Part shown: positions 8,326 through 18,318 of the stretch, in pieces
Numbering within the stretch: the first letter of the stretch is position 1
How the letters are laid out: each line of letters starts with the position of its first letter
Assembly (NCBI GenBank): GCA_007713595.1
Contig: VMRY01000041.1
Span: 62,001-126,000 of the forward strand
DNA from: Sedimenticola thiotaurini
GTDB lineage: Bacteria; Pseudomonadota; Gammaproteobacteria; Chromatiales; Chromatiaceae
Length of the DNA stretch: 64,000 bases
Direction of reading: 5' to 3'
Notes under the pieces: generated by a model
Told to the model about the DNA's origin: nothing
The model's input: the letters and a program-made list of their open reading frames with translations, nothing else
Database searches by the model: none
Position numbers and translations under genes: made by a program

Positions 8326-10980
8326 ATGTCCCGTATAACCAGGACAACCTGCCCCTATTGCGGTGTTGGTTGTGGTGTCATTGCGACAGTGGCTGAAAAT
8401 GGCGCTGTAGCGATTGCTGGAGATCCTGATCATCCATCAAACTTTGGGCGTCTCTGCTCAAAAGGCAGCGCACTCGCTGAGACGTTGGAGCACGAGGGTC
8501 GATTGCTTACCCCCCTGATTAATGGTCAGCCCAGTGATTGGGGGCAGGCGCTTGATAAAGTGGCGCACGGTCTACAGTCAATCATCCGTCAACATGGTCC
8601 AGATTCAGTCGCCTTTTATGTCTCCGGGCAGTTGATGACGGAGGACTACTATGTTGCCAACAAACTGATGAAAGGCTTTATTGGTTCGGCCAACATCGAT
8701 ACCAACTCGCGTCTCTGCATGTCTTCGGCTGTGGTGGCACACAAGCGTGCCTTTGGTGCAGATGCGATGCCGTGCAGTTATGAGGACCTGGAGCGGGCCA
8801 AGTTGATTGTGCTCGCGGGTTCCAATGCGGCGTGGTGTCATCCGGTGCTGTATCAGCGGATCATGGAGAGCAAGCGACAAAACCCGGATCTGCAGATTGT
8901 GGCCATTGATCCACGGGCGACGCCAACGGCAGAAACGGCGGATCTTCACCTGCCAATCAAGCCAGGAACCGATGCCCTGCTGTTTAATGGCCTGCTGGTC
9001 TATCTTGAACAGCACGGAGAGTGTAATAACCTCTTCGTCAAGCAGGTGACCCGGGGGTGTGAGGCCGTCTTGTCTGCGGCCCAGGCTGATGCCGGAACCG
9101 TTGAACAGGTCGCTCTGGGCTGCGGATTGACAGTGGAGGCAGTGGAACGTTTCTATCGGCTGTTTGCCCGGACAGAGCGGGTCGTTACGGCCTATTCCCA
9201 GGGCATTAATCAGTCCACGAGCGGTGTGGATAAGATCAATGCCATTATCAACTGTCATCTGCTAACCGGACGGCTGGGCAGGCCAGGGATGGGGCCGTTT
9301 TCACTTACCGGTCAGCCAAACGCCATGGGTGGAAGAGAGGTGGGTGGATTGGCTAACCAGCTGGCTGCCCATATGGAGATTGAGTCACCATCCGACAGAG
9401 AACGGGTAAGAAAATTCTGGAATGCACCGGCGATTCCACAACAGGGCGGCTTGAAGGCGGTGGATCTGTTTCAGGCGATTGAGTCCGGCAAGGTCAAGGC
9501 GTTGTGGGTGATGGCGACCAACCCGGCGGTCACGCTGCCAGATTCAGATCAGGTGCGTCGTGCTTTGGAAAAGTGTGAGCTGGTGATCCTATCGGATTGC
9601 ATGGCACGTACTGATACGGCCCGGTTTGCCCATGTTCAACTGCCTGCAACAACCTGGGGCGAGCGCAGTGGTATGGTCACCAGTTCTGAGCGGCGCTTGT
9701 CCCGTCAACGTGCCTTTCTGGATGCACCGGGTCTTGCTAAGCCGGATTGGTGGATTATCAGCCAGGTGGCCCGGCGTATGGGCTTCGAGGCTGCCTTTGA
9801 CTACACAACCACCAGCCAGATATTTCGTGAGCATGCGGCACTCTCCGGGTTTGAGAACAGCGGTTCCAGGGCCTTTGATATCAGTCTTCTGGCGGACCTG
9901 GATGAGCAAGGATATGAGCAGTTTACAACCGCCCAGTGGCCGCTGATACAAACAGCTAAAGAGGGTACATCACGCCTGTTTGGTGACGGGGTTTTCTTTA
10001 CCCCAGACCAGAAGGCGCGTTTTGTACCAGTAACCCATCTCCTGCCCAGTTCACAGGCGGATACGCGTTATCCGTTGACCCTGAATACTGGCCGGGTAAG
10101 GGATCACTGGCACACCATGAGTCGAACCGGGCTGTCGCCCAGACTGGCCAGTCATACCATTGAGCCCTATGTTGAAATTCATCCGCAGGATGCGCGCACC
10201 TATGCGGTGGCCAACGGCGCCTTGGCACAGGTAAAGAGTGACCTGGGTGCTGTTATCGTGCGTGTGAAGGTGACTCCGAGTCAGCAGCTTGGGAGTCTGT
10301 TTATTCCGATGCACTGGAATGATCAGTTTGCCGAAACCGGGCGAGTCAACGCACTGCTGCCTAGTGTGGTGGATCCACTCTCAGGACAACCGGAATTCAA
10401 GCAGACGCCGGCGATCATTCAGGAACGCTCCTTTGCCTGGCATGGGTTTCTGCTCTCCCGACGACAGCTCCAACCCGGTGGGGCTGTCTATTGGGCGTGC
10501 TCCCGAGGGGCAGGTTTCTGGCGTTATGAGATTGCCGGTGACACAACACCTGACAACTGGGCTGAAATGGCCCGTTCCTATCTCTGCAGTAAGGGGGATG
10601 ATGTGGGCTGGATGGAGTACTCCGACAGGGCGGTAAATCGTTATCGTGCAGCGCGTTTTGAAAACAGTAGCCTGGAGAGTTGTCTTTTTATCGGGCCGAA
10701 TTTGCTATTACCCCCAAGGGATTGGATTGCAGCGCTATTCAGCAAGATAACCCTGGATGCCGCAGAGCGGGCCAGTCTACTCTCGGGGCATGCCCCGGAT
10801 GACAGAGTCGATGTGGGTAGGACCATATGCGCCTGCCATGGTGTAGGTGAGAAACGCATTCTGGAAGGTATTCGTATACAGGGTCTAAACAGCGTGGAGG
10901 CGATTGCTGAGCAGCTTAAGGCCGGCAGTGGCTGTGGTTCCTGTGTGCCGGAGATTCGGGCGATGCTGGTCGCTGGCTGA
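8326..10980 (+). CDS. nasA: Assimilatory nitrate reductase, catalytic subunit
   Basis: An 884-residue cytoplasmic enzyme reducing nitrate to nitrite. The N-terminal [4Fe-4S] site is C9-x2-C12-x3-C16-x27-C44, and the Mo ligand is C131 in NSRLCMSS. The molydop-binding domain is near 640-770. A C-terminal BFD-like [2Fe-2S] domain (about 830-880) carries CACHGVGEKR and GSGCGSC, as in the longer NasA proteins that take electrons from a diaphorase subunit or ferredoxin. GGAGGC precedes the ATG. Neither a nitrite reductase nor a nitrate transporter lies alongside. Expression is expected to follow nitrogen status through the sigma-54 promoter at 8203-8218. Confidence 0.93.
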   Translation: MSRITRTTCPYCGVGCGVIATVAENGAVAIAGDPDHPSNFGRLCSKGSALAETLEHEGRLLTPLINGQPSDWGQALDKVAHGLQSIIRQHGPDSVAFYVSGQLMTEDYYVANKLMKGFIGSANIDTNSRLCMSSAVVAHKRAFGADAMPCSYEDLERAKLIVLAGSNAAWCHPVLYQRIMESKRQNPDLQIVAIDPRATPTAETADLHLPIKPGTDALLFNGLLVYLEQHGECNNLFVKQVTRGCEAVLSAAQADAGTVEQVALGCGLTVEAVERFYRLFARTERVVTAYSQGINQSTSGVDKINAIINCHLLTGRLGRPGMGPFSLTGQPNAMGGREVGGLANQLAAHMEIESPSDRERVRKFWNAPAIPQQGGLKAVDLFQAIESGKVKALWVMATNPAVTLPDSDQVRRALEKCELVILSDCMARTDTARFAHVQLPATTWGERSGMVTSSERRLSRQRAFLDAPGLAKPDWWIISQVARRMGFEAAFDYTTTSQIFREHAALSGFENSGSRAFDISLLADLDEQGYEQFTTAQWPLIQTAKEGTSRLFGDGVFFTPDQKARFVPVTHLLPSSQADTRYPLTLNTGRVRDHWHTMSRTGLSPRLASHTIEPYVEIHPQDARTYAVANGALAQVKSDLGAVIVRVKVTPSQQLGSLFIPMHWNDQFAETGRVNALLPSVVDPLSGQPEFKQTPAIIQERSFAWHGFLLSRRQLQPGGAVYWACSRGAGFWRYEIAGDTTPDNWAEMARSYLCSKGDDVGWMEYSDRAVNRYRAARFENSSLESCLFIGPNLLLPPRDWIAALFSKITLDAAERASLLSGHAPDDRVDVGRTICACHGVGEKRILEGIRIQGLNSVEAIAEQLKAGSGCGSCVPEIRAMLVAG

Positions 10981-11000
10981 TTTAAGTTTGGTGGAAAAAG

Positions 11001-11028
11001 AAAACCCCGCAACCGATAGCGGGGTTTT
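11001..11028. terminator. Bidirectional terminator between nasA and cbbM
   Basis: AAAACCCCGC (11001-11010) pairs perfectly with GCGGGGTTTT (11019-11028) around an 8-base loop. There is a T tract on one strand and an A tract on the other, so it serves both convergent genes. Confidence 0.9.
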
Positions 11029-11050
11029 CTGTTCTGAGCTGCTGTCCAGA

Positions 11051-12436
11051 TTACTTGTGTACGCCCAGACGGTCTCTCCAGCCAGGGAAGATCTGATCTG
11101 CATCCTGTGGGAACGACTCGAAGGCGCGGGCAAACTCTTTGTGCTCTTTGGCATACTCGACAGGGTCAGCACCCTCTTTCCAGCATTCGTAGGCCTGACG
11201 CAGTGATATGGCGCCGGCAGCCGGGCTGTCGATATGACCGTAAGAACCACCACCCGAGGTGTTGATGACGTTACCGTGGCCCAGGTTCTCAAAGAAGCCG
11301 GGCAGACGCAGTGCGTTCATGCCGCCAGAGATGATTGGGGTGGTGGGTTTCATGCCATACCACTCCTGGTGATAGAAAGGACCATCACAGCTGTCGCGCT
11401 CGATCATATAAGCGATGATCTTGTCGTCCTGCGAGCCTTCCATCTTGCCGTAGCCCATGGTGCCAACGTGGATACCTGATGCACCCTGCAGACGTGCCAT
11501 CTTGGCCAGAACAAAGGCGGTGTAGCCGCGTTTGGATGAGGGTGAGGTCACGGCACCATGGCCGGCACGATGGTAGTGCAGGTACTGGTTTGGATACTGG
11601 CGACGGGCGGTGGTAATCATACCCGGGCCACCAACATAACCGTCGACCAGGAAGGCGACATGTGAAGCATTTTCACCAAATGTCTCAAGTACATAGTCAG
11701 CACGCGCCAGCATTTCGTAGTGATCATCAGCGGTAATGTTGGCCGAGAAGAGTTTGGCCTCACCGGTCTCATCCTGGGCGCGTTTCATCGCGTCAGCAAC
11801 CAGTGGTATGACCTTCTTCATCGGGCAGAAGACCTGATTACCTTGGGGTTCATCATTCTTAATGAAGTCACCGCCGAGCCAGAACTGATAGGCCGCTTCA
11901 GCGAAGGGCTCAGGGCGTAGACCCAGTTTTGGCTTGATGATAGTACCGGCGATGTAGCCGCCATTCTCAACCGGGCGTCCCAGGATGCGCCACATATCGC
12001 TGATATCTTTTGCAGGACCATCGAACAGTTGCAGCATTTTGGGTGGCACGTAGAAGTCCTGCATCTGGGCGTTCTTTACGTCGCCCATGCCTTGGTTGTT
12101 ACCAATGGCGAGGGTGAGGAAAGAGACCAGCATGATGCGACCATCTGTTACGTTGCGATCGAATAGCTCGTTCGGATAGGCGATCTTCATGATGCCGCGG
12201 GCTTCGTCAATCTCGTAAACCAGTGCATCAACACCCTTGGTGAAGTCGTCAGTGGTGCAGACTTCAACGTTGGTGCCGGTTGATGATTCAGCCGCAAAGT
12301 GAGCAGCGGTAGAAAGGTAGCCGTAACCTGCAGCGGGCTCCATGGTGTAAGCAACCAGAATATGGTTACCATCAGCGATCAGCTTGTCTTCGTTCAGACT
12401 CAGGTCGGCATAGCGACTGGTTTGGTCAAGGGCCAT
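11051..12436 (-). CDS. cbbM: Ribulose-1,5-bisphosphate carboxylase/oxygenase, form II
   Basis: A 461-residue protein, the usual form II length. It fixes CO2 onto ribulose bisphosphate as a homodimer or oligomer of large subunits only. Catalytic K168 lies in [10 protein letters not shown]193, carbamylated, lies with Mg ligands D195 and E196 in [16 protein letters not shown]. The HRAGHGA segment carries the active-site His. No small-subunit gene is present, as expected for form II. It is transcribed away from cbbR, and the terminator at 11001-11028 makes it a single-gene unit. Form II suits low-O2, high-CO2 settings. Confidence 0.97.
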   Translation of the reverse strand: MALDQTSRYADLSLNEDKLIADGNHILVAYTMEPAAGYGYLSTAAHFAAESSTGTNVEVCTTDDFTKGVDALVYEIDEARGIMKIAYPNELFDRNVTDGRIMLVSFLTLAIGNNQGMGDVKNAQMQDFYVPPKMLQLFDGPAKDISDMWRILGRPVENGGYIAGTIIKPKLGLRPEPFAEAAYQFWLGGDFIKNDEPQGNQVFCPMKKVIPLVADAMKRAQDETGEAKLFSANITADDHYEMLARADYVLETFGENASHVAFLVDGYVGGPGMITTARRQYPNQYLHYHRAGHGAVTSPSSKRGYTAFVLAKMARLQGASGIHVGTMGYGKMEGSQDDKIIAYMIERDSCDGPFYHQEWYGMKPTTPIISGGMNALRLPGFFENLGHGNVINTSGGGSYGHIDSPAAGAISLRQAYECWKEGADPVEYAKEHKEFARAFESFPQDADQIFPGWRDRLGVHK

Positions 12437-12578
12437 CTGTTGTTACCTCACTACTCTCTATTATGATTGGCGTGTTTGCATACAGTGCAATATATAAAAA
12501 TCCGGTTCTCCCGCAGGAGTTGAGGTGACTATAGCCACGGATGACTATAAATAAAACTCAAAGTTTCTGATTGTTGTG

Positions 12579-12594
12579 ATAAGGTTAGGCTTAT
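12579..12594. promoter_or_regulatory. Possible CbbR operator in the cbbM-cbbR intergenic region
   Basis: ATAAG (12579-12583) and CTTAT (12590-12594) form an interrupted palindrome 24 bases before cbbR, in the 181-base divergent intergenic region. LysR-type regulators bind such dyads, classically T-N11-A. Here the mirrored T and A are 12 bases apart, so the fit is only approximate. Confidence 0.3.
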
Positions 12595-12617
12595 AACATG
12601 ATAGGGGATATAGCGTC

Positions 12618-13526
12618 ATGAATTTCACTGTTCGTCAGCTAAAAGTGTTCGAGGCCGTGGCCACCCATTTGAGTTTTACAAGAGCCGCAGATGAACTCTA
12701 TCTTAGTCAGCCTGCCGTCTCTATGCAAATCAAACAGTTAGAGGAGAATGTAGGTCTCCCTCTGTTTGAGAAGCTGGGCAAGAAGATTCACCTGACCGAG
12801 GCTGGACGAGAGCTGCACACCTACGGCAAGGCGATCTTCCGCCAACTGGAGGAGATGGAAGAGGTGATGGAGGCCCAGAAGGGCTTGAGCCGGGGCCGCC
12901 TCGACATCGCTGTAGCCAGTACGGTCAACTACTTTGCCCCCCGGGCCCTGGGTGCGTTTTCCCGGCATTATCCTGGTGTCCGCCTCAGTCTTTCGGTGAA
13001 TAACCGCAAGGAGCTGATGCGTATGCTGGAGCAGAACGAGAAGGATCTGGTGCTAATGGGGCAGCCGCCAGAAGTACTTGATCTGGAGTTCGAGGAGTTT
13101 ATGGACAACCCGCTGGTGGTCATCGCTCCACCGGACCACCCGCTGGTCGGTAAGCCAGCCATACCGCTTAAAAAACTGGCCCAGGAGACCTTCTTAATGC
13201 GTGAGCCCGGTTCCGGTACACGCCTGGCACTGGAACGCTTTTTTCAGGAAAAAGAGCTTGAGCTGATCTGCGGTATGGAGATGAACGGCGGCGAAGCGAT
13301 CAAGCAAGCGGTCAGGGCCGGGCTTGGTCTGGCCGTGGTTTCTGCACATACCATTGAGCTGGAACTGGAAACCCAACGCTTGGTGACGCTGGATGTGGCG
13401 GGTTTTCCGTTGCTGAAAAAGTGGTTCATGGTGCATCGCCGGGGCAAGCGTCTCTCTCCCTCCGCTAAAGCGTTCCATGACTTTTTGTTGGGTGATGGTT
13501 TAGACGAGATTAAGAAAATTAGATAG
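12618..13526 (+). CDS. cbbR: LysR-family regulator of RuBisCO genes
   Basis: A 302-residue protein. An N-terminal winged helix-turn-helix (about residues 1-60, LSFTRAADELYLSQPAVSMQIKQLEE) is followed by a two-lobed effector-binding domain (about 90-295). Divergent placement from cbbM and the LysR fold identify it as CbbR, which senses Calvin-cycle metabolites and activates cbb transcription in other autotrophs. Naming rests partly on context. ATG with GGGGATA upstream. Confidence 0.88.
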   Translation: MNFTVRQLKVFEAVATHLSFTRAADELYLSQPAVSMQIKQLEENVGLPLFEKLGKKIHLTEAGRELHTYGKAIFRQLEEMEEVMEAQKGLSRGRLDIAVASTVNYFAPRALGAFSRHYPGVRLSLSVNNRKELMRMLEQNEKDLVLMGQPPEVLDLEFEEFMDNPLVVIAPPDHPLVGKPAIPLKKLAQETFLMREPGSGTRLALERFFQEKELELICGMEMNGGEAIKQAVRAGLGLAVVSAHTIELELETQRLVTLDVAGFPLLKKWFMVHRRGKRLSPSAKAFHDFLLGDGLDEIKKIR

Positions 13527-13606
13527 GGACTTGTTAATGGCAGTTAGGCTAAAATGCTCGGTTTCGCCTAGCAAGAGCGGTTAATTCAGTAGAATCTGGC
13601 AGTAAC

Positions 13607-13627
13607 TCCCATCGACAAAGGATGGGA
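13607..13627. repeat. Short hairpin between cbbR and dxs
   Basis: TCCCATC (13607-13613) and GATGGGA (13621-13627) pair perfectly around a 7-base loop, 66 bases before the dxs ATG. There is no T tract, so it is not a convincing terminator. TATACT at 13641-13646 just after it may be a -10 element for dxs. Confidence 0.3.
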
Positions 13628-13692
13628 ATTCCTCCATCGCTATACTTTACAATAGCTTGTGGGCCTCCAGACAGAAGAGAACGGAAAAGGGT

Positions 13693-15603
13693 ATGTCAGA
13701 GCGGCAACAGAGCAGCGAAACAGGATCAACGGGCCAATTCAGGCTGCTGAACAGCATTGAATGTCCGAAGGATCTGCGCCTCTTGCCAGCTGAAAGACTG
13801 CCGGTTCTTGCCGATGAGTTACGCCGTTTTCTGATCGACACAGTTTCCCGCACCGGCGGACATCTTGCCGCCGGTCTGGGGGTCGTTGAACTGACTATTG
13901 CCCTGCACTATGTTCTGAATACCCCGGAGGATCGTCTACTCTGGGATGTCGGTCACCAAGCCTATCCACATAAAATTCTTACCGGTCGGCGTGATCGTAT
14001 GGGAAGCCTTCGTCAACAGGATGGTATCTCAGGCTTTCCGCGTCGGGATGAGAGTGAGTACGATACCTTTGGTACCGGTCACTCCAGCACCTCGATTGGT
14101 GCTGCCCTCGGCATGGCGGCGGCGGCCAAGCGACTGGGCGTCAAACGTGAGGTAGTGGCGGTTATCGGGGATGCGGCCATGGGTGCTGGAATGGCGTTTG
14201 AGGCGTTGAATCACGCCGGTGCCCTTGATCTGGATATGCTGGTGGTGCTGAATGACAATGACATGTCTATATCGGACCCTGTCGGTGCTTTCAGGAACCA
14301 CTTGGCCAGACTCCTCTCCAGCAAGTTCTATACCCGGGTCAGGGAGGGTGGCAAATCAGCTCTCAGCAGTCTGCCCCATATCTCCGATCTGGTAGGGCGC
14401 TGGGAAGAGCATATGAAGGGCATGGTGATGCCTGGAACCTTGTTCGAAGAGTTGGGCTTCAACTATATCGGTCCAATCGATGGGCATGATCTCGAGACCC
14501 TGACGGCTACACTGCAGAATATGAAGTTGATGCACGGTCCCCGCCTGTTGCATGTGGTAACCCAGAAAGGTCGGGGTTACAAACCTGCTGAAGGTGATCC
14601 ACTGGTCTATCATGGCGTCACGCCGTTTGACCCAAAGACCGGCAAGATGGATAAGAAGACAGCCTCCGGCCCCAGCTACACCGAGATTTTTGGCGGTTGG
14701 TTGTGTGATGCGGCGGCGGCTGACAAGCGCCTGGTTGCCATTACACCGGCCATGTGTGCCGGTTCCGGTATGGAGCGCTACGCCAAGCTGTTCCCCGATC
14801 GCTATTACGATGTAGGTATTGCTGAGCAGCATGCCGTCACCTTTGCTGCCGGCCTGGCCTGTGATGGCGTCAAGCCTGTAGTGGCGATCTACTCTACGTT
14901 TCTGCAGCGTGCCTATGATCAGCTGATCCATGATGTGGCGCTACAAAATCTGGATGTCACATTCGCCGTTGATCGGGCTGGTCAGGTGGGAGCAGACGGG
15001 GCAACCCATGCCGGCAGTTTTGATTTGAGCTACGCGCGCTGTATTCCCAACATGGTGGTGATCGCTCCAGCGGATGAGAATGAGTGCCGCAAGCTGTTGC
15101 AGACGGCTTATCAACATGAAGGGCCGGCACTGGTGCGTTATCCCCGAGGTTCTGGCTGTGGCGCTGCGGTAGCGGATGATCTGGCGATGTTACCTATTGG
15201 GAAAGGCGAGATTCGACGCCAAGGACAGCAGATTGCGATTCTGGCCTTTGGCAGTCTGTTGGATAGTGCACTGGAGGTTGCGGATCGGGTGGATGCAACG
15301 GTGGCCAATATGCGTTTTGTGAAGCCGTTGGATGAGGCACTGATTCAGCAGTTGGCCAATACCCATAACTTGCTGGTAACCCTGGAAGAGAATGTCATAC
15401 AAGGTGGCGCGGGTTCAGCCGTTAATGAGTATCTTGCAGCGATTCAGCATTCAGCACGTGCCATTAATCTTGGACTCCCCGACCACTTTATTGAGCATGC
15501 AACACCTGCGCAGCAGATGAAAGAGGCCGGTCTTGATGTGGAGAGTATTCTTCAGGTTATCAATCAGGCTGTGAAGCAACAGAGTGGCTTGGCAGCGGGT
15601 TAA
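13693..15603 (+). CDS. dxs: 1-deoxy-D-xylulose-5-phosphate synthase
   Basis: 636 residues from the ATG at 13693. A TTG at 13657 would add 12 residues with no better ribosome site. The enzyme condenses pyruvate and glyceraldehyde 3-phosphate, the first step of the MEP isoprenoid pathway, using thiamine diphosphate. [40 protein letters not shown] and the transketolase C-terminal half ([25 protein letters not shown]) are all present. The usual GDG of the thiamine-diphosphate motif reads GDA at residues 159-161 ([18 protein letters not shown]). The following LNDNDMSIS is normal. Confidence 0.93.
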   Translation: MSERQQSSETGSTGQFRLLNSIECPKDLRLLPAERLPVLADELRRFLIDTVSRTGGHLAAGLGVVELTIALHYVLNTPEDRLLWDVGHQAYPHKILTGRRDRMGSLRQQDGISGFPRRDESEYDTFGTGHSSTSIGAALGMAAAAKRLGVKREVVAVIGDAAMGAGMAFEALNHAGALDLDMLVVLNDNDMSISDPVGAFRNHLARLLSSKFYTRVREGGKSALSSLPHISDLVGRWEEHMKGMVMPGTLFEELGFNYIGPIDGHDLETLTATLQNMKLMHGPRLLHVVTQKGRGYKPAEGDPLVYHGVTPFDPKTGKMDKKTASGPSYTEIFGGWLCDAAAADKRLVAITPAMCAGSGMERYAKLFPDRYYDVGIAEQHAVTFAAGLACDGVKPVVAIYSTFLQRAYDQLIHDVALQNLDVTFAVDRAGQVGADGATHAGSFDLSYARCIPNMVVIAPADENECRKLLQTAYQHEGPALVRYPRGSGCGAAVADDLAMLPIGKGEIRRQGQQIAILAFGSLLDSALEVADRVDATVANMRFVKPLDEALIQQLANTHNLLVTLEENVIQGGAGSAVNEYLAAIQHSARAINLGLPDHFIEHATPAQQMKEAGLDVESILQVINQAVKQQSGLAAG

Positions 15604-15779
15604 GTCAAGGCCTGTGGCTACTGCAATTTAGTGACCCAATCTCCAATATTCGTCTCTTCCTGCAGCGCGCAAACCCACTGGGTGTGCGCCTCCTGTTACT
15701 ATGCCCGGAGTGGCAGGGTGCAGCGGATTGAGCCCCTGGATAAATCTATAACTAAACGGATCGGATAAGAGAGGATTCT

Positions 15780-17174
15780 ATGAAGCGTTTTTTGGCCCTG
15801 TTTGTCTTGTTGGGAGCTGGCCTACTGGGGGCACCCGGCATTATTGGCTATCAGGTAGAAACGTATTACCAGGGAATGGTGAGTCAGTTCACCAAGGCTG
15901 GATTAGAGATTGTTAGCCAGGACTATAACCGGGGCTGGTTTGGTGCTGAGAGCGAAACACAGTTTCTGCTGAAGTTGCCTGTTGGGCCTGATCGTACAGA
16001 GACTGAAGAGTTTAGATTTACGGTGATCAGTCATATCGATCATGGACCGCTGACCGGTGATGGGATCGGTCTGGCTACAATTAAGAGTGAAATTAACAGT
16101 GACGGAGAGGCGATTCTACCCAAGGATTATCAGGCCGAAATCAACACATTGATTGATATCAGTGGACAGGGTGTTACGCGAGTTCATCTACCGGCAACAC
16201 AGTTCGAGGCAGAGGGGGATAGGCCTGCTGGTCATTTCGAAGGAATGGATGGGGAGATGCAGTTTGATTCAGCATTTGAGCAGATCACAATGCAGTTATC
16301 CTTACCGGCGTTAACCTTGACCGAGAACTCTGAGCCGCTGTTGGAGGTCAAGGGCGTTACTCTCCACTCCAATTCCCACAAAGGAGTCTCCGGTCTAATG
16401 CTTGGGGGAGGGGAGTTCAGTATTGATCGGATTGCCGTGCAGGATCGGGAGAGTGGTACCCGCATCGAGATGGCTCAGCTTGGGATTGATGCTGAGAGCC
16501 GAGCCGAGGCGGATGCCGTCTCTGCCTATGTCCGCTACCGCCTGGAAAAGGTGCAGGTGGATGATCAGACATACGGCCCAGCGGAGCTTAAAGTGGGTCT
16601 TGGTAATCTGCCGGCTTCGGTTCTGCTGCAGATCCAGACGTCTGTAGAAGAGATCAACGCGCAACAGCTTTCGGATGAGAAAAAGGGTATGGCGCTGTTG
16701 AGTGTGCTGATGGGCAATGCATCGGGACTGCTCAAGGGTGATCCGATTGTTACTATCGATAAGCTGTCAGTTCAGACACCGGATGGTCTGATAGCGGGCA
16801 AGTTATCAGTTCAAGCAGTCGGCCTGGAGTGGAAAGAGATCACTAATGCCTCTGCCGTGCTGAATAAACTGGTCGGTGATGCCGCCTTTCAGATGCCAGA
16901 GAAACTGTTTCGAATGTTACTGTTACAGAAGGTGCAAACGGAACTGTTGCGCCAGTTTGAACAGCGCCAATTGCTCAGTCCGGACAGTGAGATGCCGACA
17001 GCTGAGCAGCTGGATGAGATGTCTCAGTCAGTGGTAGAGCAGCAACTGGTTGTGATGCTTGGGCAAGAGTTTATTGTTAAAGAGGGTGATTCGATCTTTA
17101 CCAATGCCAAGCTTGCAGATGGTCTTCTAAGTGTTAATGGAAAGACCATTCCTCTTCCTGTGCAGCCGCAATAA
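15780..17174 (+). CDS. DUF945 (YdgA-like) family protein
   Basis: A 464-residue protein. One N-terminal hydrophobic segment (about 4-26) acts as a signal or anchor. A long beta-rich domain follows, with the NRGWFGAESET element early on, typical of DUF945/YdgA proteins of gammaproteobacteria. The bulk is expected in the periplasm. No catalytic motif is visible and the function of the family is unclear. GAGAGGA precedes the ATG and a perfect bidirectional terminator follows. Confidence 0.82.
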   Translation: MKRFLALFVLLGAGLLGAPGIIGYQVETYYQGMVSQFTKAGLEIVSQDYNRGWFGAESETQFLLKLPVGPDRTETEEFRFTVISHIDHGPLTGDGIGLATIKSEINSDGEAILPKDYQAEINTLIDISGQGVTRVHLPATQFEAEGDRPAGHFEGMDGEMQFDSAFEQITMQLSLPALTLTENSEPLLEVKGVTLHSNSHKGVSGLMLGGGEFSIDRIAVQDRESGTRIEMAQLGIDAESRAEADAVSAYVRYRLEKVQVDDQTYGPAELKVGLGNLPASVLLQIQTSVEEINAQQLSDEKKGMALLSVLMGNASGLLKGDPIVTIDKLSVQTPDGLIAGKLSVQAVGLEWKEITNASAVLNKLVGDAAFQMPEKLFRMLLLQKVQTELLRQFEQRQLLSPDSEMPTAEQLDEMSQSVVEQQLVVMLGQEFIVKEGDSIFTNAKLADGLLSVNGKTIPLPVQPQ

Positions 17175-17186
17175 CATTTCAAGCAG

Positions 17187-17223
17187 CCATAAAAAATGCC
17201 GCATCAAGCGGCATTTTTTATGG
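17187..17223. terminator. Bidirectional terminator between the DUF945 gene and prk
   Basis: A perfect 16-base-pair stem (17187-17202 with 17208-17223) with a 5-base loop. The stem holds TGCCGC flanked by A6 on one side and T6 on the other, so it works in both directions between convergent genes. Confidence 0.93.
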
Positions 17224-17234
17224 GGCATGTTTTT

Positions 17235-18125
17235 TCAGGCGATACGGTCATCCATCATTTTTTCAATGATGGGCGTCAGGATAATCTCCATCGCCAGCCC
17301 CATCTTTCCGCCGGGTACAACCAGAACATTGCGCCGAGACATGAAGGAGTCATGCAGCATGGCGAGCAGATAAGGGAAGTCGATATTAAACTTCTTCGGA
17401 TCCCTGAAGCGAATAACAACAAAGCTTTCGTCTGGGCTGGGAATATCACGCGCAATAAACGGATTTGAAGTATCCACCGTTGAGACGCGCTGGAAGTTGA
17501 TGTCGGTACGCGAGAATTGCGGCGTGATGTAATTGATATAGTCCGGCATACGACGCAGGATAGTGTCAACGATGGCCTCAGCAGAATAGCCGCGTTCGGA
17601 GTTGTCGCGGTGGATCTTCTGTATCCACTCCAGGTTAACGATGGGAACCACGCCGATCAGCAGATCGACAAACTGGGCGACATTCGCATCATCGGTGACT
17701 ACACCGCCATGCAGGCCCTCATAAAACAGCAGATCAGTTTCGCTGGGCAGGTCTTCCCACGGGGTGAACTCTCCTGGGTTGAGGTTGGTGGCCAGGCGTT
17801 CATTGTGTTCAATGGCCTCTTCTTCACTATGCAGATAGTAGCGTTTCTTGCCAGTGCCAGTCTCACTGTAGCTTTTAAACAGGTTTTCCAGATCGCCAAA
17901 CAGATTGGAGTCGGGGCCGAAGTGGCTCAGGTTCTGTCCCCGTTTCGACGCCTCCGCTACAGCTTCGCGCATGGCTACACGGTCATAGCGATGATAACTA
18001 TCACCTTCAATAATCGCCGGGGTGACACCATCCCGATAGAATATATGTTCAAAGGCACGCTTGACCGTGGAGGTCCCTGCGCCTGAAGAGCCGGTAACGG
18101 CAACGATCGGATGTTGTTTGGACAT
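17235..18125 (-). CDS. cbbP: Phosphoribulokinase
   Basis: A 296-residue protein, the length of bacterial type I phosphoribulokinase. It phosphorylates ribulose 5-phosphate to ribulose 1,5-bisphosphate, the substrate of the CbbM encoded 5 kb away. The P-loop GSSGAGTST is at residues 12-20. EGDSYHRYDR and the LFYEGLHGG region hold the expected catalytic acidic and substrate-binding residues. It is separated from cbbM and cbbR by dxs and the DUF945 gene. The next minus-strand gene upstream is a SulP anion transporter, with a 193-base gap. Confidence 0.95.
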   Translation of the reverse strand: MSKQHPIVAVTGSSGAGTSTVKRAFEHIFYRDGVTPAIIEGDSYHRYDRVAMREAVAEASKRGQNLSHFGPDSNLFGDLENLFKSYSETGTGKKRYYLHSEEEAIEHNERLATNLNPGEFTPWEDLPSETDLLFYEGLHGGVVTDDANVAQFVDLLIGVVPIVNLEWIQKIHRDNSERGYSAEAIVDTILRRMPDYINYITPQFSRTDINFQRVSTVDTSNPFIARDIPSPDESFVVIRFRDPKKFNIDFPYLLAMLHDSFMSRRNVLVVPGGKMGLAMEIILTPIIEKMMDDRIA

Positions 18126-18318
18126 GTTAAACCCCTGAATCTAGAAACTTCTTTTCCAAGTATCGGCAATTCTGACAGTGGTGAACCTTAAGGAGAAGTA
18201 ACAATATTTTTCCTTATCCATAAGCTATCATTATGTTGCGTGCTGTTTTTATCAGTCCTTTGTAGTGCACGTTTGAGTCTGGGAGTATGTATTCAGACCT
18301 GTTGAATTGCAATCTGCC

